Program-made: the position numbers and the translations under genes | Notes under the pieces: model-generated | Databases searched by the model: none | What the model was told of the DNA's origin: nothing | Seen by the model: the letters and a program-made list of their open reading frames with translations, nothing else | Shown: one piece after another, positions 37,405 through 48,100 of the stretch | Layout: the number at the start of each line of letters is the position of its first letter | Numbering within the stretch: the first letter of the stretch is position 1 | NCBI GenBank assembly: GCA_018806985.1 | Contig: JADANN010000401.1 | Span: forward strand, 806,001-870,000 | From: Angiostrongylus vasorum | Taxonomy: Eukaryota; Nematoda; Chromadorea; Rhabditida; Metastrongylidae | Reading direction: 5' to 3' | DNA: 64,000 nt

Positions 37405-37566
37405 ACAGCGTACTCTGCAAAATACAATCAAAATGATGCTGAGATATTTGCAAAACTCCGAACCGCAGATGTCTGCCATGGAGAGCGAACATGCTATTAC
37501 CCTTTCCGAGGGCTAAGGCGTTCACCACCACAACACGCGGATTGTTCGTTTCGCCTCTCTCTCATT
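37405..37566 (-). repeat. SINE-B copy, 5' part missing
   Basis: On the - strand, GGCGAAACGAACAATCCGCG leads into the A-box-like GTTGTGGTGGTGAACGC, the degenerate B box and GCAAATATCTCAGCATCATT. It abuts a CT run. Confidence 0.7.
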
Positions 37567-37569
37567 TAC

Positions 37570-37601
<32 letters not shown>

Positions 37602-37612
37602 CCTCTCTCTGT
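37557..37612. repeat. (CT)n simple repeat
   Basis: An almost pure CT dinucleotide run with a few CCC interruptions, at the end of the SINE-B copy. Confidence 0.9.
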
Positions 37613-37699
37613 CATCTACTCATCCTATCTTCTCATTCTTTGCTCTAAACAAAGACTAGGTCAGAACGGCAAAGGGAGTTGGTGTAGAACCGACAGATA

Positions 37700-38085
37700 T
37701 CTTACTCCGAAAATGAACCGCAGGGAAGAATGCCTCATTATCACGCGTGATATTGGGCAGTACATAAGCCTGTTATTCTGATGGGAGGGGCACTTTACGC
37801 TTCTATGCGAATTCTGTGCGGTTGGTCTGCACGCGACATACTCAGTGGAACCCTCATAGAAAAGCGATGAGTGTGCAAAGAAGCTATTCTGTGTTCAATG
37901 TGATTGAAATCTTGGTTCAGCGTTTTCTCTGTTTGGTTATGGAGGTGTTTGGCCGAATAGATTGCTGTCAACTTGACCTTTGCAGGCTCTGAGGAAGGCG
38001 AAATCCGCCGAAAAGTCGGCTTATTCGTAAATAAAGAATAAAAATAACACCTCGCGTTTGCTCAACAAGAATACGAAGATATCCT
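37700..38085 (+). mobile_element. PLE 3' end fragment
   Basis: This holds the non-coding PLE end: AAAATGAACCGCAGGGAAGA, ATCACGCGTGATATT, the CTCAGTGGAACCCTCATAG block, TATGGAGGTGTTTGGC, the hammerhead-like motif and the AAAAATAACACCTCGCGTTT tail. It is the same segment as 51,255-51,605 and, inverted, 49,770-50,100. No coding part is attached. Confidence 0.75.
37985..38020 (+). ncRNA. Hammerhead-like ribozyme core at a PLE end
   Basis: CTGAGGA, A, GGCG-AAATC-CGCC, then GAAA matches the core CUGANGA-stem II-GAAA. The four-pair stem II is intact, but the base after GAAA is A where other copies have C. Activity is not shown by sequence alone. Confidence 0.5.
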
Positions 38086-40089
38086 ACTGTTAGAAGCCGG
38101 AAATGTGTGACAACACCAATACCTTTTCACTTCATTTTGCTAAATTTAAGCAATGAAAAAAATGTTCAGTTGCCAGAGGAAAATTGAAATCTTAGTTTTG
38201 TAGAGCAATTTTTTGCAAATGCTGGAAGTCTGAATATATTAGAACGAAGAAAGAGACAATACTAAAACTTCCCATGGTCTTCTGATTGCCTAAAGTATGT
38301 CCATCTTTCAGATAATATCCCGTGATTCCTATCGAAAATGGGTTATGGAGGTGTACTACTATCCAGGAGCAGTCGGCTTCAGCGAATGGCATAAGATGGG
38401 ACGGAAGAGCAAGCGAGGATAGAACACTATAAATCCAGTGCTTAACTGCTTAGTAACGCTAGCCGTTCAACTAACTCATCTTTATAGAGCATTTCGTCAA
38501 TTTTATGACAATTGTGGCTTCGAGCTTTACTCAGCACAATACTGCCAGCCCTGTGTTTTCTTCAAAATTATTTTTGTTTTTAATACAAAGTGACTTCTTA
38601 TCACTGAGTCATCACAAAGATCTGTAACTTGTTATTATTGATCGAATAACTGACAAAATAAAGAAAAAATTTTCTAGATGACAATGTAAAGACCTTATAT
38701 AAAACTAGAAAAAGGGGACTTAAGTGTGGAGAAAACTAAGTGGAGAAAAAAGTATTTTTTGGCTAAGTCCTATTCCAACTCACGTTAGTAGAACGCCTAA
38801 GCACATCGTGGGCGAGGTAGTGGAACTTAACAAACAACATTAGTGGTTGTCTAAGTCTGTTATGGCGAAGAAAGACTGTCCATAGTGAAGTACAATTGCA
38901 AGATGCTTACTCTTAGCACTGGATGAGGGAATCTCAGGTGAACAATAGCGAAATAGACCTCATAAACAGTTTTCTAGTTTGTCTCTCATTGTTATCTAAA
39001 GTTCTACATGGAATCTGATCACTGCTTCCTTCGAGCAGAATCTTTCCTCGTAGAAAACAGAGGAAGCCGCAAAACTCAAGAAGGCAAATCACAGACCCAT
39101 CGTATAATGGGAATTGGTTACTTCGCTAGCCGCCCAAAGCCAGACACCGTTATTGGCAAAATGCATGAGGAATAAGAGCAGCTTATCTTATATGTTTAAA
39201 ATGGCACTAAAAACCCAAGAGTTTAAAACGCATCAAAAGATGCCAACTGCCTTAATCACTTCGGTTGTTTCCCATCATCGAGTATTACGAAACGCCAACA
39301 ATCACCAAACATCTGTTCTTTCAGATCGCAGTGTAGAAGCAGTAAAAAGAATTTATCAGAAAGGGGGAAAAGAAACAATATCGCTTGAGGATTCAGAAGT
39401 TCGGTAAAGTTTTTGCTCAAAGCTTGTTGGAATAATGCCAATATAAAGAACAAAGTGGTTAAATTCTGATGTTAGACAGGAACAACTGCAAAGTCTAGAA
39501 GAAATATATCTGCTCTCCGAATGCGATCTTCTCGCTAGGTAATTGAACAACACCCAAAACCAACAGATTTTTTTTGTCCGTGCAGCCCTCTTCGGCGAAT
39601 TCAGCATTTGCAAAATATTTTGTAAGCAGAAACGTAGGACCAAACATAGTTTCGGAAAGGTTCAACTCGATGAATCATATCTACAAGGTAACAACACTCA
39701 GTGAGGTATGGACATCGAAAGAATAAGGAGACCGTTATGTCATGCCTTCATTAACTGGAAGGTGTACGATTGAGTTTGACAAAAGCGGTTTTGGAACTCC
39801 TCCTGTTCATGGAGAACTTGAAAAATGCGACAAGCTGAGAAGAATAATCTTACCGTTCACAATGACATTACTATTACTGTGAAGCCAAGTCCGACCAACC
39901 GATACCACTCTCTGAAAATTATTAAAAACCTGAAGTACGAGCGTAAGTTCATTTCAACTCACATGTGGGCTGACGTGATGACCCGTGTGAGTGAAGAGCC
40001 ACTCAGAGCGAGTGCATCGGGAAAACCATGCGGGAAGTACACGCGTTAGCTACAAGGGTTTAGGCGCTGGCCGTTAAATGTTAACGTCA
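38086..40089. other. Intergenic DNA, possible decayed transposase
   Basis: Two + frames (39,114-39,407 and 39,825-40,049) lie either side of a stretch reading FGKVQLDESYLQG near 39,645-39,685. That stretch has the look of a catalytic-aspartate motif in a DDE-type transposase. The match is too short to name a family, and no terminal repeats were found. Confidence 0.25.
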
Positions 40090-40236
40090 ACACAGCTGAG
40101 AGAATCACGAAACGAAGGACCCCTATGATGTGGTCGTAAACGCGTTAGCCCACGGAAAGGCTAATACCGTATTCGATCCCCACCGCAGATACCTACGGTC
40201 CGGAGTTTTGCAAATATCTCAGCATCATTGTGGTTA
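40090..40236 (+). repeat. SINE-B copy
   Basis: GCTGAGAGAATCACGAAACG leads into an A-box remnant (ATGATGTGGTCG). The B box GTATTCGATCCCCACCG and the tail TTTTGCAAATATCTCAGCAT follow. Confidence 0.75.
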
Positions 40237-40651
40237 ACGTCACTCCCCAGAACGTCATGCAGAAGTTGGAATGGAATAACATGGAAGTGAAGGAAGTCGG
40301 CGGTTATCAGTTATACCATCCTCGCATCGGCGACCATACTGTTCTTGCAGCAATTCACTGTTTTTCTTGAACGAGCAAACATAAGGTTGCTACTATAGCA
40401 TTTATTAGCACACAACAGCTGAAGTTTCGACGGTTTCATCTTTTTCAGAGCCTGCAAAGGTCAAATTGAGATGCGACCTACTCAGCCAAACAATTTCATA
40501 ACCTCAACAGATAAAACTTAGCGCATAAATTTACATTCGTGTAATAAACAGGCTCTTTGAAAGATCCACCTTTGTAAGTGTTCCAGCTAATTCGTGGAAA
40601 CCAGCCGCAGAGACCAATACAAAGCCGAGGAATGTGCGCGGCTCAGGTAAT

Positions 40652-41451
40652 ATCTAGGTTGTTCACAAATAAATGAACGTTTTTAAAATGTTTATTGTTT
40701 TAATGTTTGTTTACCAATAAAAATACCCGTTACACCTTGATTATATGCCATTAGAACGCTGATTTCATGTCTTTTCTAACCACTTTTTCATATTTCGTCA
40801 AAGGTTAAATTTTTTCTCACCAATTTTGAGATTCGCAATTTCAGATGTCAAAAAAAGAATTTTCGTCAGATTTTCTTCTGAGTTCAAACTCGGCCGTGGT
40901 GTAGCAGAGACGGCTCGAAACATTAATGAAGTTTGGGGTGAAGGTAGTGTTTGTGAATCAACAGTGCGAACATGGTTCCGGAAATTCCAATCTGGTGATT
41001 TCGACCTCAAAGATAGGAAAGGCCGCAGGCGTCGCAGTAAACTTGATGACGAAGAATTGAAGCACCGGTGGAAGCAAACACTTGAACAACTGTTCGAGGG
41101 CTTGCAGAACACCTTGGGGTAAGCACAGTAACACTTTCCACTCACCTGAATCGCATAGGAAAGACGAAAAAAAACAACAAGTGCGTCCCGCACGAATTAA
41201 ACGATAATCAACAAAAAAAAATAGCCGTTTTGAAGCCTCGTCTGCGCTTATTCTGTGCAACAACGGCGACCCTTTTCTTGATCGAACTGTGACATGCGAC
41301 GAGAAGTGGATTCTGTATGACAACCGACGACGTTCAGCTCAATGGTTTTATTGCGATCAGGCTCCACAGCACTTCTCAAGGCCGAAATTACACCAAAAGA
41401 AGGTTATGGTGACTGTTTGATCGTCTGCAGCGGGGCTTATTCATCACAGTT
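40652..41451 (+). mobile_element. Truncated mariner DNA transposon inside PLE-B
   Basis: The left end TAGGTTGTTCACAAATAAAT resembles a mariner terminal repeat next to a TA. The transposase follows in pieces: the helix-turn-helix region, then TCDEKW at about 41,290 (first catalytic aspartate), then VMVTV, a stop, SSAAGLIHHSF at about 41,405-41,450. The second and third catalytic aspartates and the right terminal repeat are absent. The sequence switches to PLE at about 41,452. Confidence 0.85.
40826..41122 (+). pseudogene. Mariner transposase, N-terminal DNA-binding part
   Basis: This 98-codon frame has the mariner paired helix-turn-helix signature: FSSEFKLGRGVAETARNINE, then STVRTWFRKFQSGDFDLKD and a basic RRRRSKLDDEELK segment, at about residues 14-80. 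A normal mariner transposase is about 345 residues. Here the frame ends early and the remaining pieces lie in other frames downstream, so the gene is dead. Confidence 0.85.
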
Positions 41452-43319
41452 TCTACTTCAAAATCTTCTCCTTTATGTTTTTGTGTCTTATGCGCTCCTA
41501 ATGGAATGTTTGGTTTCCATTTAAATTTGCCGACTAGATCATCGTTTATACGGAGGCAGTGTGGACGCTTTGCAAGAGATCAGATAAACTGTGCCCGAAC
41601 TCATGCAATCACGGTCTCAAGCGTTGGGGCTAATTATGCAATTTTTCGTTATACACGGACTGCTATATAAGCAGTCACGAACAAGATGGAGTCATAGGAT
41701 ATCCGGTGGTACTTCTATCACTGTTACCGAATTCTCTAGACCGGCCCTTCTTAAGCAGTGTTTTATAGCTGCACTTATTCCACTGGAAATGAAGGGCGAG
41801 ATAAAAGGGACTTCGTTTTCGCTAGATTTAACGTTTAGAGTTTTCCCTCTACACCTATTGCGAGGAGCTACCGTTTCCTAGCCGTTCGAAATGGCTATTT
41901 GCCAGCCCAATTTCAGGGATTCCTCCTTCTGATCCCTTCCTCTGCAAACACTGGTGGCTGTTCGAGGCATATTTCTTAGAAGCGCCTTTTTGTTGTGAAA
42001 GCGGTGAGAGAAGAGGTAATGAACCAATGTGTTTTTGCTACTTGGCTTTCGGTGCCACTTCGTGATGTACCCGTTTCTGGATGTTTTAATTTGAACGCTC
42101 AAAAATGGAAGCTAATTTTTTTCGGTTTTTCTGGGGTAAACTTAATGTACTCTTACTGTTCATTCAATGATTCTAAACACTTGTCAATTTCCTCTTGTGT
42201 CGAGCAAATAAGAAGACAATCATCTATATACCAAAAGTAGAGTAATGGTCGGAGATCGATTACTAGTGCTGTCACCTTAGACAAAAGTGTAATGACAAGG
42301 CTTCGTCCCAGTCGCTGTTCCATTGCCAACTCTCACATTTATGCGAAATACTTCCAAGACCACTTAAAGGTTGAGCAGCTCATGTACTCCTTTAAGAAGG
42401 CCACCACTTGCTGAATCGAGAACCCATACATGTCTTGATCCTTCGCGTTGCATAAGGAGTTCGAGGATAACTTTACAGTGGAGTTACTCAATACGTTCCC
42501 GTCTATACAGCTAATGATAGTTCTAACGTCCGTTAACGAGAAATCGGTAGACGCAAGATCATCAGTGGATTCTAGCCTATGAGTTTGGATGAGTAACTAT
42601 ACGACGGGCGATGTTAGTAATTGAACAATAACTTGAGAAATAAGAGGTTGCTTTTAACTAGCCGCTTTTGGTACTTTGACCCATTCATTGTTCACTCTTC
42701 GGTATTGACTTTCGAATTCCTTCTCAGATGATGTTGATAAAGGGAAGCATCTTTAGGATATTTCTTTTTTCGTTATTTCAACATATAAGTAATGAAAATT
42801 ACTACAAACTCTCCACCCTTATCACTAACGGATAGTTTAATGTTTTTTAACCCTTTCCGCTCTTGTAACTTCCGCATAGCACATTTTTTGCAAATCTGTG
42901 AGGTTGGAGCGATAGCTTTTCAGGGCGATAGTGATTAAGGACCTTGAAAGCTTTGTCTGTAAATATCCGAAACTTGATATCAGATTCACTATTAGGGAGG
43001 TGATGTTTAAAGAACGGTTGAGGAAACAGCGGAAGTTGGAGTGCCCCTACTTGTTACTGTTCACGCCCATTTAGCGCTTAATCTCTAGCTTTTTGCGGAA
43101 TTTATCTCGAAGTTCACGCAAACTACATGTGACCCTACGCAAGGATGCCTTGGCATGGATTCATGTGGAGCGAAAAGTGGATTCAATTCTAATAGCAAGC
43201 GCGCTTCTTCAAAGAGAGCTCTGTCTCCAACTCCTAACACGTTATGTCTTGAATTTTCTGTCACATTGTTCATCCTACCGTGGCTCGTTTGATCTTCGTT
43301 CATGGTGTTTCTATACCCT

Positions 43320-43440
43320 TTTGAAGCTGTGTTCTGGATTAGTTCCAAGAATCCGAAAATGACCCGCAGGGAAGAATGCCTCGTTATCACGCGTGATCTC
43401 ATACAGTATTTAAGAGCGATATTTTAATGTGAGAGAGGCA
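43320..43440 (+). mobile_element. Inverted PLE end fragment next to PLE-B
   Basis: The blocks TGGATTAGTTCCAAGAATCC, AGGGAAGAATGCCTCGTTAT and CACGCGTGATCTC match the PLE 3' segment at 51,235-51,310 but on the strand opposite to PLE-B. The PLE-B locus is thus flanked by an inverted partial copy, as at PLE-C. The stretch 43,085-43,320 is not assigned. Confidence 0.6.
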
Positions 43441-43496
43441 CATTACGGTCTCCACGTGAACTACTCAGTGGAAGAACTCATCGAAAGCTGCATATG

Positions 43497-44310
43497 CTAG
43501 GAAATTATTTTGTTTTCAATAAGCTTGGAGTCTTGTTTAAGTGCTCCCATATCCACCAGCGATTTTCTCTTTTCCCGAAAAAATGAATTTCGATCGAAGA
43601 GAGCGAATGTGCACAGAATTCCTGGAATACGATTCCCACTCGCATTTCGTCCTGCTATTCTGAATATCCCTATCTTGTACTCATTTCCGTTAGCCGTTCC
43701 TATTCTTGCATTGAAATCTCCAACAACGATTTTATAGAAGGACTTCCTGTTGCCTATTACTTCCTTCAAACTCGTTGTAAAAACGCGTCCAGTTCGTTCT
43801 CATCAGCTGTACAAGTTGATGAGTAGCAATTAACGACAATGACTTCTCTTTGACGAGGAATTTGAAGACCAGGAATGGCCAAGCGCGGTGAATAGGATTT
43901 AACATGAGGTGACTAGATGGGAAATAAATGGAGTTACGACAAAGCCAACGACTCTGACATTCCGTAACGGAAGGTTCCCTCCACGAATGACAAGGGTTCC
44001 GTCATCTAATTGGCGTATGTCGGTCTTTCTGCTTTTCGTCTCATGTAGGGTGATTATACGGAATTTGATACCATCAACGGCGTCAAGAAGAGCGTAAAGG
44101 TCGACGTCTAAAAAGGGACTGCTCTAGCGCTATAAGTGTACAGCAAGAAGCGGTCCCCACGGCGGCATGTTAGGGGCGGTCGTGTTCTCTGTTTCCAATG
44201 ACGTCTTAACAACCCGAGATTTGATCGCCCTCACCGGGTGTCTCACCTCCCGACATCTTAGGCGGGAGCGCCCACTGTGTGCGGTATTGAGGCCAGAGAG
44301 TTGATGGTAT
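43497..44310 (-). mobile_element. RTE-clade LINE relic 2, endonuclease part
   Basis: On the - strand, DLYALLDAVDGIKFRIITLHETK is at about 44,090-44,020; the usual glutamine before the catalytic glutamate is replaced by histidine. NVRVVGFVVTPFISHLVTS follows near 43,950, then EEVIGNRKSFYKIVVGDFNAR-like sequence at 43,770-43,700. Stop codons separate the pieces. The reverse transcriptase is missing. It is the same family as LINE-1 and aligns to its first half. Confidence 0.82.
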
Positions 44311-44440
44311 AATCGTTATGGTTCCATGACGTCGGACTCCTTGGCTTGGAGACCATGCTAATGGATAAACTCCTTGCTGCACATCGCAGTCCTAAAGCCG
44401 GAACATCTTTAAACCACGATAAGGCGGTAAACTTTTCGGG
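44310..44440 (-). repeat. SINE-D head fragment
   Basis: It carries GACGTCGGACTCCTTGGC, GGAGACCATGCTAATGGA, GCTGCACATCGCAGTCC and CACGATAAGGCGGTAAAC in family order. Only the head half remains. Confidence 0.65.
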
Positions 44441-44446
44441 AGGGCA

Positions 44447-44671
44447 ATGAATTCGATTTCATCAAGAATCATTAGAGGTGATTTGGCCCATATGACAACT
44501 TGCGATGGTTTTCCGATGCATCAAGTCAGTGTTACTATCGGTCCAGGCAGGTCTGGTACCAATCTACCCAACCCAGAGCGAAGGGATGGCCGGCTTGGAG
44601 GGTCTAGGGTGGGAGGTCGAATTCACGTGTATTATAGGACATCTCCAGTCACTGCGCTACACGCGCCCCCA
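44447..44671 (-). repeat. SINE-A copy, tail missing
   Basis: The - strand head is GGGCGCGTGTAGCGCAGTG, followed by the B-box region and the body to GATTCTTGATGAAATCG. The frames at 44,447-44,812 and 44,505-44,702 run through this repeat. Confidence 0.75.
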
Positions 44672-44689
44672 ACCATCCTCCCCATTATC

Positions 44690-45080
44690 TACATCTCCAT
44701 AGCCTTAACATCGTCCAAACCCGAATACATGCAGGAAACCCCAAGAACGGAAACCTTTCGCATGGAATCATCGCTGTCAATCAAGCGGACGGCGTGGTCG
44801 GAAATGTCGTAACATGTTGTTCATCGTCCGCAAGCACGTCCCGCTTCCCGTCAAGTATGGGGGAACGATCCGTGGATCTTAGAATCGACTGGGAGATTCA
44901 CCTTTAGGGTTGGTAGTCGTTTGTTTTCGTTCTTGCTTTTATTAGAAAAGCATCAGTTTTTATTACTATTACTTTGAATTGAAATCTTCGTCATAATTTT
45001 GAGTTATTGAACGGAAGGTTCAAGGTTAAGGCTCAGTTTTTTCCTGTTGTTCCAAGCTAATTGTTTCTTTGTGCTTATTA
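44690..45080. other. csn-1: Upstream region of csn-1
   Basis: About 400 bp between the last SINE and the csn-1 start. I see no TATA box or other named promoter element. With trans-splicing likely at 45,087, the transcription start cannot be placed from sequence. A 42-codon - strand frame (VRLIDSDDSMRKVSVLGVSC) is unassigned. Confidence 0.4.
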
Positions 45081-45088
45081 ATTTTAGG
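45076..45088 (+). promoter_or_regulatory. csn-1: Probable spliced-leader acceptor of csn-1
   Basis: TTATTAATTTTAG ends at 45,087-45,088 in TTTTAG|G. One base later the ATG begins. A 1-nt leader is not plausible for a cis-transcribed mRNA. It is the usual arrangement when a nematode spliced leader is joined just before the start codon. An upstream non-coding exon with ordinary cis-splicing is the alternative. Confidence 0.65.
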
Positions 45089-45145
45089 ATGTCGAACGTT
45101 GTGCCGGATCCGGACGACGTAATGGAGGCTGATTATCAAAACCTT
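45089..45145 (+). CDS. csn-1: csn-1 exon 1
   Basis: Encodes residues 1-19 (MSNVVPDPDDV...), acidic. Donor GTAAGT; ends in phase 0. Confidence 0.88.
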
Positions 45146-48100
45146 GTAAGTAATGCATGCTTCTTTTTACTTACTTAGTTACTTGGACTCTTGGATTTCC
45201 CATCCTCACTGATTATGTGGACCCCAGCGTAATCTCTACTTTTTCGGAGATTTGCTGGTTAATCCATTGTAGTTCCCTGGAATCCCGAGGTCAGCCTGGC
45301 CAATGTCTGCCCCAGGTCTTCACCACCGCAGGCAGCGCATCCCTTGCGGATCAGAGGGAGATTTGCCACCATGCGACTAGTTTCATACCAGGACGGTGGT
45401 GGATCTTGGTATTGGTTTACTCTTAGCTGGGCTTCCCTCATGGAAATGCTGGACTTCTCCTCAGATTGGGAGACCTTGCTGGGGGAATGAATCTCTTTGC
45501 TGTACATCGCAGCCCGACAACAAAGAACACCTCCCAGCCTCGACGAGGCGGTACACCGTTGGGGAAAGTTATTTTTTGCCAGTGGTTATAATAATTTATT
45601 CCTCATGACCAGGTAGCTGACGAAACTCTGGATGACTTTGACGTTGATGTTGGTAATGCGAATTTAGACGATGATTTACAGGTATCGTTTCAGTGTCGTT
45701 TGTGTTTTCGTTCCCTTTTTTTCCATTTCATACGTTTACAGATTGGTAAATCCCTTCAGCGTAGAGAGGGTACTCCTATTCCTGAAGATACTGCCCCAGC
45801 CAATCAATACGGTGACACAAACGTCACACAGGTATCGATCCAGAAACCTCCTCCAAGCGCTGTTGTTAACAATCCTTCTGCTGTGGATATCGAGACCATA
45901 TGTCAGTCATACAAAGGTCATTCTCTTCTAGTGAGGTATTGGTTGGTTTCCTTTTTACTTGAATACCGGGATGGCTCTGTGTTCATTGGTTATGCGGGCC
46001 CCAGCATAACTTCGATTTTTTTGGAGTCTTCCTGGTTTAGCTAATGTGGTTCCCTGGAACCCCGAGGTTACCTAGCCAAGCATGTCTCTATTTCTCGGAG
46101 ATTTGTTGGCTAAGCCATTGTGATTCCATGGGATCCCGAGGTCAGCCTGGCCAAAGTCTGCCCCAGGTCTGCGCCACCATACGTAGTCGCAGCCCTTGTG
46201 GATCAGAGGAAGATTTGCCACCATGCGAGTAGTTTGATACCAGGACCGTGGTGGATCGTGGTATTGGTTTACTCTTAGCTGGCCTTCGCTGGAAACACCA
46301 GACTTCTCAGCTTGGGAGATCCTACTAGGAGATGAATCCCTCCGCTGTACATCGCAGCCCGACACCCATGAACACCTACCAGCCACGATGGGGCGGTAAA
46401 CCGTTGGGAGTGGTTTCTTTCTAATTGCTAATGTGTATCCAATTGTGATTATTTCATTTAGGCTGCAGTTCATAGCCGACCACTGTCCTCCTTTAAAGAG
46501 AGATGCTGTCATCGGGATGGTAAATGAGCTCCATCGTAATTCTGTTAACGTAGCGCGTTATACTGAACTATTTGCAACCTTGGAGTCCATTGAAAAACAG
46601 CCTGATGATCAAAATCATTTGGATACACCAGTGCTAGATCAAGCATGGGTCGATCAGACTACATTGAAATCTTCGATTCAGTTGGACTTCCTTCTTTCAG
46701 AGTATAAGAAGCAGAAGGATGAAGGTGTAAAGGAATCTACACGGCGCGCAATGGACGAACTCTTCAATTTCTATATTTCTTCTGGCGACATTGCAGAAGC
46801 TCTTCATCTGTATAGCCGAGGAATGAGGGAATATTGCAGCCAGTTCAAACACATTATCCAAATGTGGACAAATTGGATGGAGGCATCCATCTGGGTAGGC
46901 GAGTGGCAACGTGTTGACATTATTGCTGCTCAAGCAGAACGTAGCATTAAGGAGGCTGAAGAGTCGGAGTCTGTGAGTTCGAGTTTTGCATTACATTCTT
47001 GGAGAAAACTTCAACACTTTTCACTATAATTGTAAGCAAGCAGAGAAACAAAAATAGGTCTCGTGCACAAATCAGTGAATTCATTGGAGAAACCGTTATC
47101 ATCGTTATCCTTTTTAGGTGTTTTCATTGTGGGCTTCTGCATGAGTACTTTTTTTTAGCAAGCAAATTCAACTGCTGTCGCTCGTACTCGTCCTGTTATT
47201 TTTGGAGTTTCATCGTCAAGCCCAAATCGGCCCAGTACCTCCCAAAAATGTGCTCGTTCATTGATTAACACTGGAAAGGTTAGTATCCAGTAGTTGTTTC
47301 CGATATCAGACGGTGTTCTTGCACCATTTCAAAACTTTCACTACTGCCTCATTTGCAGCAACCTCAATTATTTTGCTAGCCATCACACCTCAGTTTACTT
47401 TTTTCTTTTTTCGCTACCAAAAGTAGTTAATTAACTGGTGACCAGTTCGAGGTTATCAGAGTCGCTTCTTATTGGGCCACTATTCATTGGTGTATTTTAG
47501 GCCAGGTTGGACACAGCTTGCGCGCTATCCAAACTTCAGTCAGGTCGATATAAGCAAGCTGTTGATCGACTACTCAAGGTGAACGGTTGCTGATCCGATC
47601 TGATGTGTTCGTAATATCTCGCTATTTGAACTATTTAACCACTTTTTAGGTGGATCTGGATGCGCTGGAATTACCTTGGTTGTTTTCGGCTTCTGATTTG
47701 GCTATGTATACCACCTTATGTGCTATCGCAAGCTATGATAGAGCTGAGTTGAAAAAGAAAGTGATCAATGATACGAACTGCAGGAAATGTCTTGAATCAG
47801 AACCAAGGCTAGTTGAACTTCTGCAGTGTGTGGTGAGATCCCAATTTGGTCGCGTCCTAGATATTTTGAAGGAGATGAAGGACAGGTTTCTATTGGATCC
47901 TTATTTGAGCGCACATGTTGATCCATTGTATTCTGTTATTCGAGAGCGTGCTTTGCTCCAATATCTGGAACCATTCGCTTCTGCCGATTTGAATGCGATG
48001 GCAAACGTTTTTCGAACAGATGTTAAAAAGCTCGAAGGTGAACTAGTGGTGCTGTGTGAACAAGACCGATTGTCAGCTAGAATTGATGCTGTTGGTGCTA

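Larger units (their letters stand above)
40380..43080 (-). mobile_element. Penelope-like element B, interrupted by mariner
   Basis: On the - strand this is the longest PLE. Near 42,830 it has LSVSDKGGEFVV, an N-terminal reverse-transcriptase motif of the group. The catalytic YIDD is at about 42,220, followed by CLLICSTQEEIDKC. ITKWHRKPSSKNTLVHYL is at about 42,060-42,000. The linker (VIEVPPD-like; FSRPALLKQCF on the other strand) is at about 41,750. The non-coding end is at 40,380-40,650, with a decayed hammerhead-like motif at 40,417-40,452. Stops and frameshifts occur throughout. A mariner at 40,652-41,451 splits it, and the segment equivalent to about 3,935-4,085 of PLE-A is missing at that point. 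Confidence 0.82.

Noticed and set aside
44447..44812. 121-codon frame just upstream of csn-1
   Set aside because: Most of it lies within an antisense SINE-A copy; no separate gene is supported.
44690..44880. Possible terminal exon on the - strand upstream of csn-1
   Set aside because: The 42-codon frame follows a stop and has no acceptor of reasonable quality or known homologue.
45826..45845. Possible mini-intron in csn-1 exon 3 (CAG|GTATCGATCCAG)
   Set aside because: The would-be intron is far too short to splice and the reading frame is open straight through.
46072..46512. 146-codon - strand frame overlapping csn-1 exon 4
   Set aside because: It is SINE-D read through plus the antisense of exon 4; the + strand exon has clear protein homology and splice sites.
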